This document shows, piece by piece, positions 20,620 through 21,556 of a stretch of DNA of 21,556 nucleotides (position 1 is the first letter of the stretch; the number at the start of each line of letters is the position of its first letter). The stretch lies in assembly GCA_964596065.1 (NCBI GenBank), contig CAZQSM010000039.1, positions 1 to 21,556 on the forward strand, in the 5' to 3' direction. The stretch comes from SZUA-254 sp964596065. GTDB taxonomy: Bacteria > Bacteroidota > Ignavibacteria > UBA10030 > SZUA-254. Made by a program: the position numbers and the translations under genes. The notes under the pieces were generated by a model that saw only the letters and a list, made by a program, of their open reading frames with translations, was not told the DNA's origin and did not search any database.

Positions 20620-21556
20620 CTACATCTTGGAATAATCGATCAGTGATCCGGGGTTCGTGGTTTCTTTATCGACACTCCCGCCAAAAAGATCGTTGGGATA
20701 ATAAAAGGTTTCACGGAGGCCCCGCGTCACAGAACCGTGAAGGGCGTAGCCACGGTAGGTCCCCCAGAATTGAAGGAGCCGGAACTGTGGAATCAATCGA
20801 ACGTTCTTCCAGAATTGACCGTGTTCGATGGCGTGATAGTAGTCAGTGATCGTATTCGCAATGAAGAGGCGCAGGAAATCCAGGAAACCGAAATGTTCGT
20901 TCGTAAAAATCCGCTTGAAGGCGATCGCCTCCCGCTTGTACCGGTTATAGAGCCTCCGCGGGCTCTCGTCGTGAACGTGGGCTATCGGGGCGTCTGCCGC
21001 ATAGGCCAGGTGGTAACCAGCCTGAATGATCTTATTCGCCCAGTCCAGATCTTCGAGCCCGGTTAATTCTTCATCATACGGTATCTGGCTCCAGAGAGAC
21101 TTCCGAATTGCCGCATTGGCATTGTTGCAGAATGGGTGGGTCTGGCGATTATTCGAACGATCTGGGAACCATCGCCTGAAGACCTGATGTTCTGAAAATT
21201 TCGTCACCTCATTCCCACGCTGCTTCCCGTACACCAGGCCTACCTTCGGGTCGGAGAACGGTTCAAGCATCCTCTCGAGCCAGTCGACCGTGAGCGGATA
21301 GACGTGGGCGCTGGCGATCACGATGAATTCCGAACCCGCCGCCCGGCACCCGAGGTTGAGGGATCGACCGAACGAGAAATCGGCTTTCGGGATCGTTAGC
21401 ATCCGCACCGGATAGCGAGAGGCGATCGACACCGTCGCATCCGTCGATCCGGAATCGACGACGATGATCTCCACGTCCTTGATCGTTTGTTGCATCACCC
21501 CGCTGAGCAACCTGCCGATGTGCTGCTCTTCGTTGTGGCAACGGATGACGATGGAA
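20620..21556 (-). CDS. GT2 glycosyltransferase (N-terminus beyond window)
   Basis: The open frame continues to the window edge. The first visible residues, SIVIRCHNEEQHIGRLLSGV, are the usual start of a family 2 glycosyltransferase, so only a few residues are missing. VVDSGSTDAT follows, then the segment where DxD normally lies reads VIASAHVYPL, and the acceptor block is LTGLEDLDWANK. A C-terminal part with RLYNRYKREAIAF resembles rhamnosyltransferase-type GT2 enzymes. The substituted DxD is seen in some members, so activity is still plausible. It is the first visible gene of the polysaccharide operon, whose promoter lies outside the window. Confidence 0.88.
   Translation of the reverse strand, partial: SIVIRCHNEEQHIGRLLSGVMQQTIKDVEIIVVDSGSTDATVSIASRYPVRMLTIPKADFSFGRSLNLGCRAAGSEFIVIASAHVYPLTVDWLERMLEPFSDPKVGLVYGKQRGNEVTKFSEHQVFRRWFPDRSNNRQTHPFCNNANAAIRKSLWSQIPYDEELTGLEDLDWANKIIQAGYHLAYAADAPIAHVHDESPRRLYNRYKREAIAFKRIFTNEHFGFLDFLRLFIANTITDYYHAIEHGQFWKNVRLIPQFRLLQFWGTYRGYALHGSVTRGLRETFYYPNDLFGGSVDKETTNPGSLIDYSKM

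Noticed and set aside
1..21556. tRNA, rRNA, CRISPR array, insertion sequence or integrase
   Set aside because: I looked on both strands for cloverleaf-like GGTTCGA regions near genes, regularly spaced repeats, and transposase or integrase motifs, and found none I could support.

Overview
The window looks like a chromosomal contig from an uncultured bacterium of the FCB superphylum, probably near Ignavibacteriota/Chlorobiota. This is an inference. It rests on a Por-type (T9SS) C-terminal sorting domain with a YPNPFNPST motif at 10752-11414, on pilin-like proteins with MGQQQLLLIILG-type N-termini that I associate with that group, and on GC-rich coding DNA. The three clearest promoters have E. 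coli-like -35/-10 boxes, not the Bacteroidota -33/-7 type. Two runs of exactly 100 N show that this is a scaffolded draft assembly. I saw no rRNA, tRNA, CRISPR array, insertion sequence or phage gene.

Layout. (1) 1-3263, minus strand: a pilin-like locus. Three minor-pilin-like genes (3263 to 1021) end at a clear intrinsic terminator (929-960). They are followed by a major pilin-like gene (575-192) and the start of a tandem paralogue (50-1). (2) 3542-5283, minus: a HicB antitoxin gene with a good promoter, a frameshifted hicA, then queE and queC for 7-deazaguanine synthesis, tightly packed in one apparent transcript. (3) 5444-7303, plus: a lipoprotein with an Fn3-like region, one CX4CH haem site and a YVTN beta-propeller. 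(4) 7325-9256, minus: a membrane-anchored GT2 glycosyltransferase and rmlA. (5) 9270-11414: an islet holding a nucleotidyltransferase pseudogene with a deletion scar, its small partner gene, a MazEF-like toxin-antitoxin pair with a tandem palindromic operator, and an exported cupredoxin with a T9SS tail. (6) 11389-21556, minus: a long, tightly packed surface-polysaccharide operon. In transcription order it holds a GT2 enzyme, a cyclase-family hydrolase, a CMP-sugar synthetase-like enzyme, a D-2-hydroxyacid dehydrogenase, an SDR, a DUF115-like protein, GDP-L-fucose synthase, another GT2, an RmlC-like epimerase, Gmd, Rmd and an LhgO-like FAD oxidoreductase.

How it works together. The right half makes activated deoxysugars for an O-antigen or exopolysaccharide. 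Gmd makes GDP-4-keto-6-deoxymannose, and two different enzymes are present to use it: Rmd (to GDP-D-rhamnose) and Fcl (to GDP-L-fucose). RmlA and RmlC supply part of a dTDP-sugar route. The block cyclase, cytidylyltransferase, dehydrogenase and SDR looks like a pathway to an unusual CMP-activated acid or sugar and is my best candidate for undescribed biochemistry. The pilin-like locus, whose members lack the usual prepilin GFTLIE motif, is second.

Assembly caution: the first N gap (15825-15924) is false. Its flanks carry the same 55 bp, and removing the duplicate and the Ns restores one intact 274-residue glycosyltransferase. The second gap (18247-18346) hides real sequence, probably about 300 bp or more.
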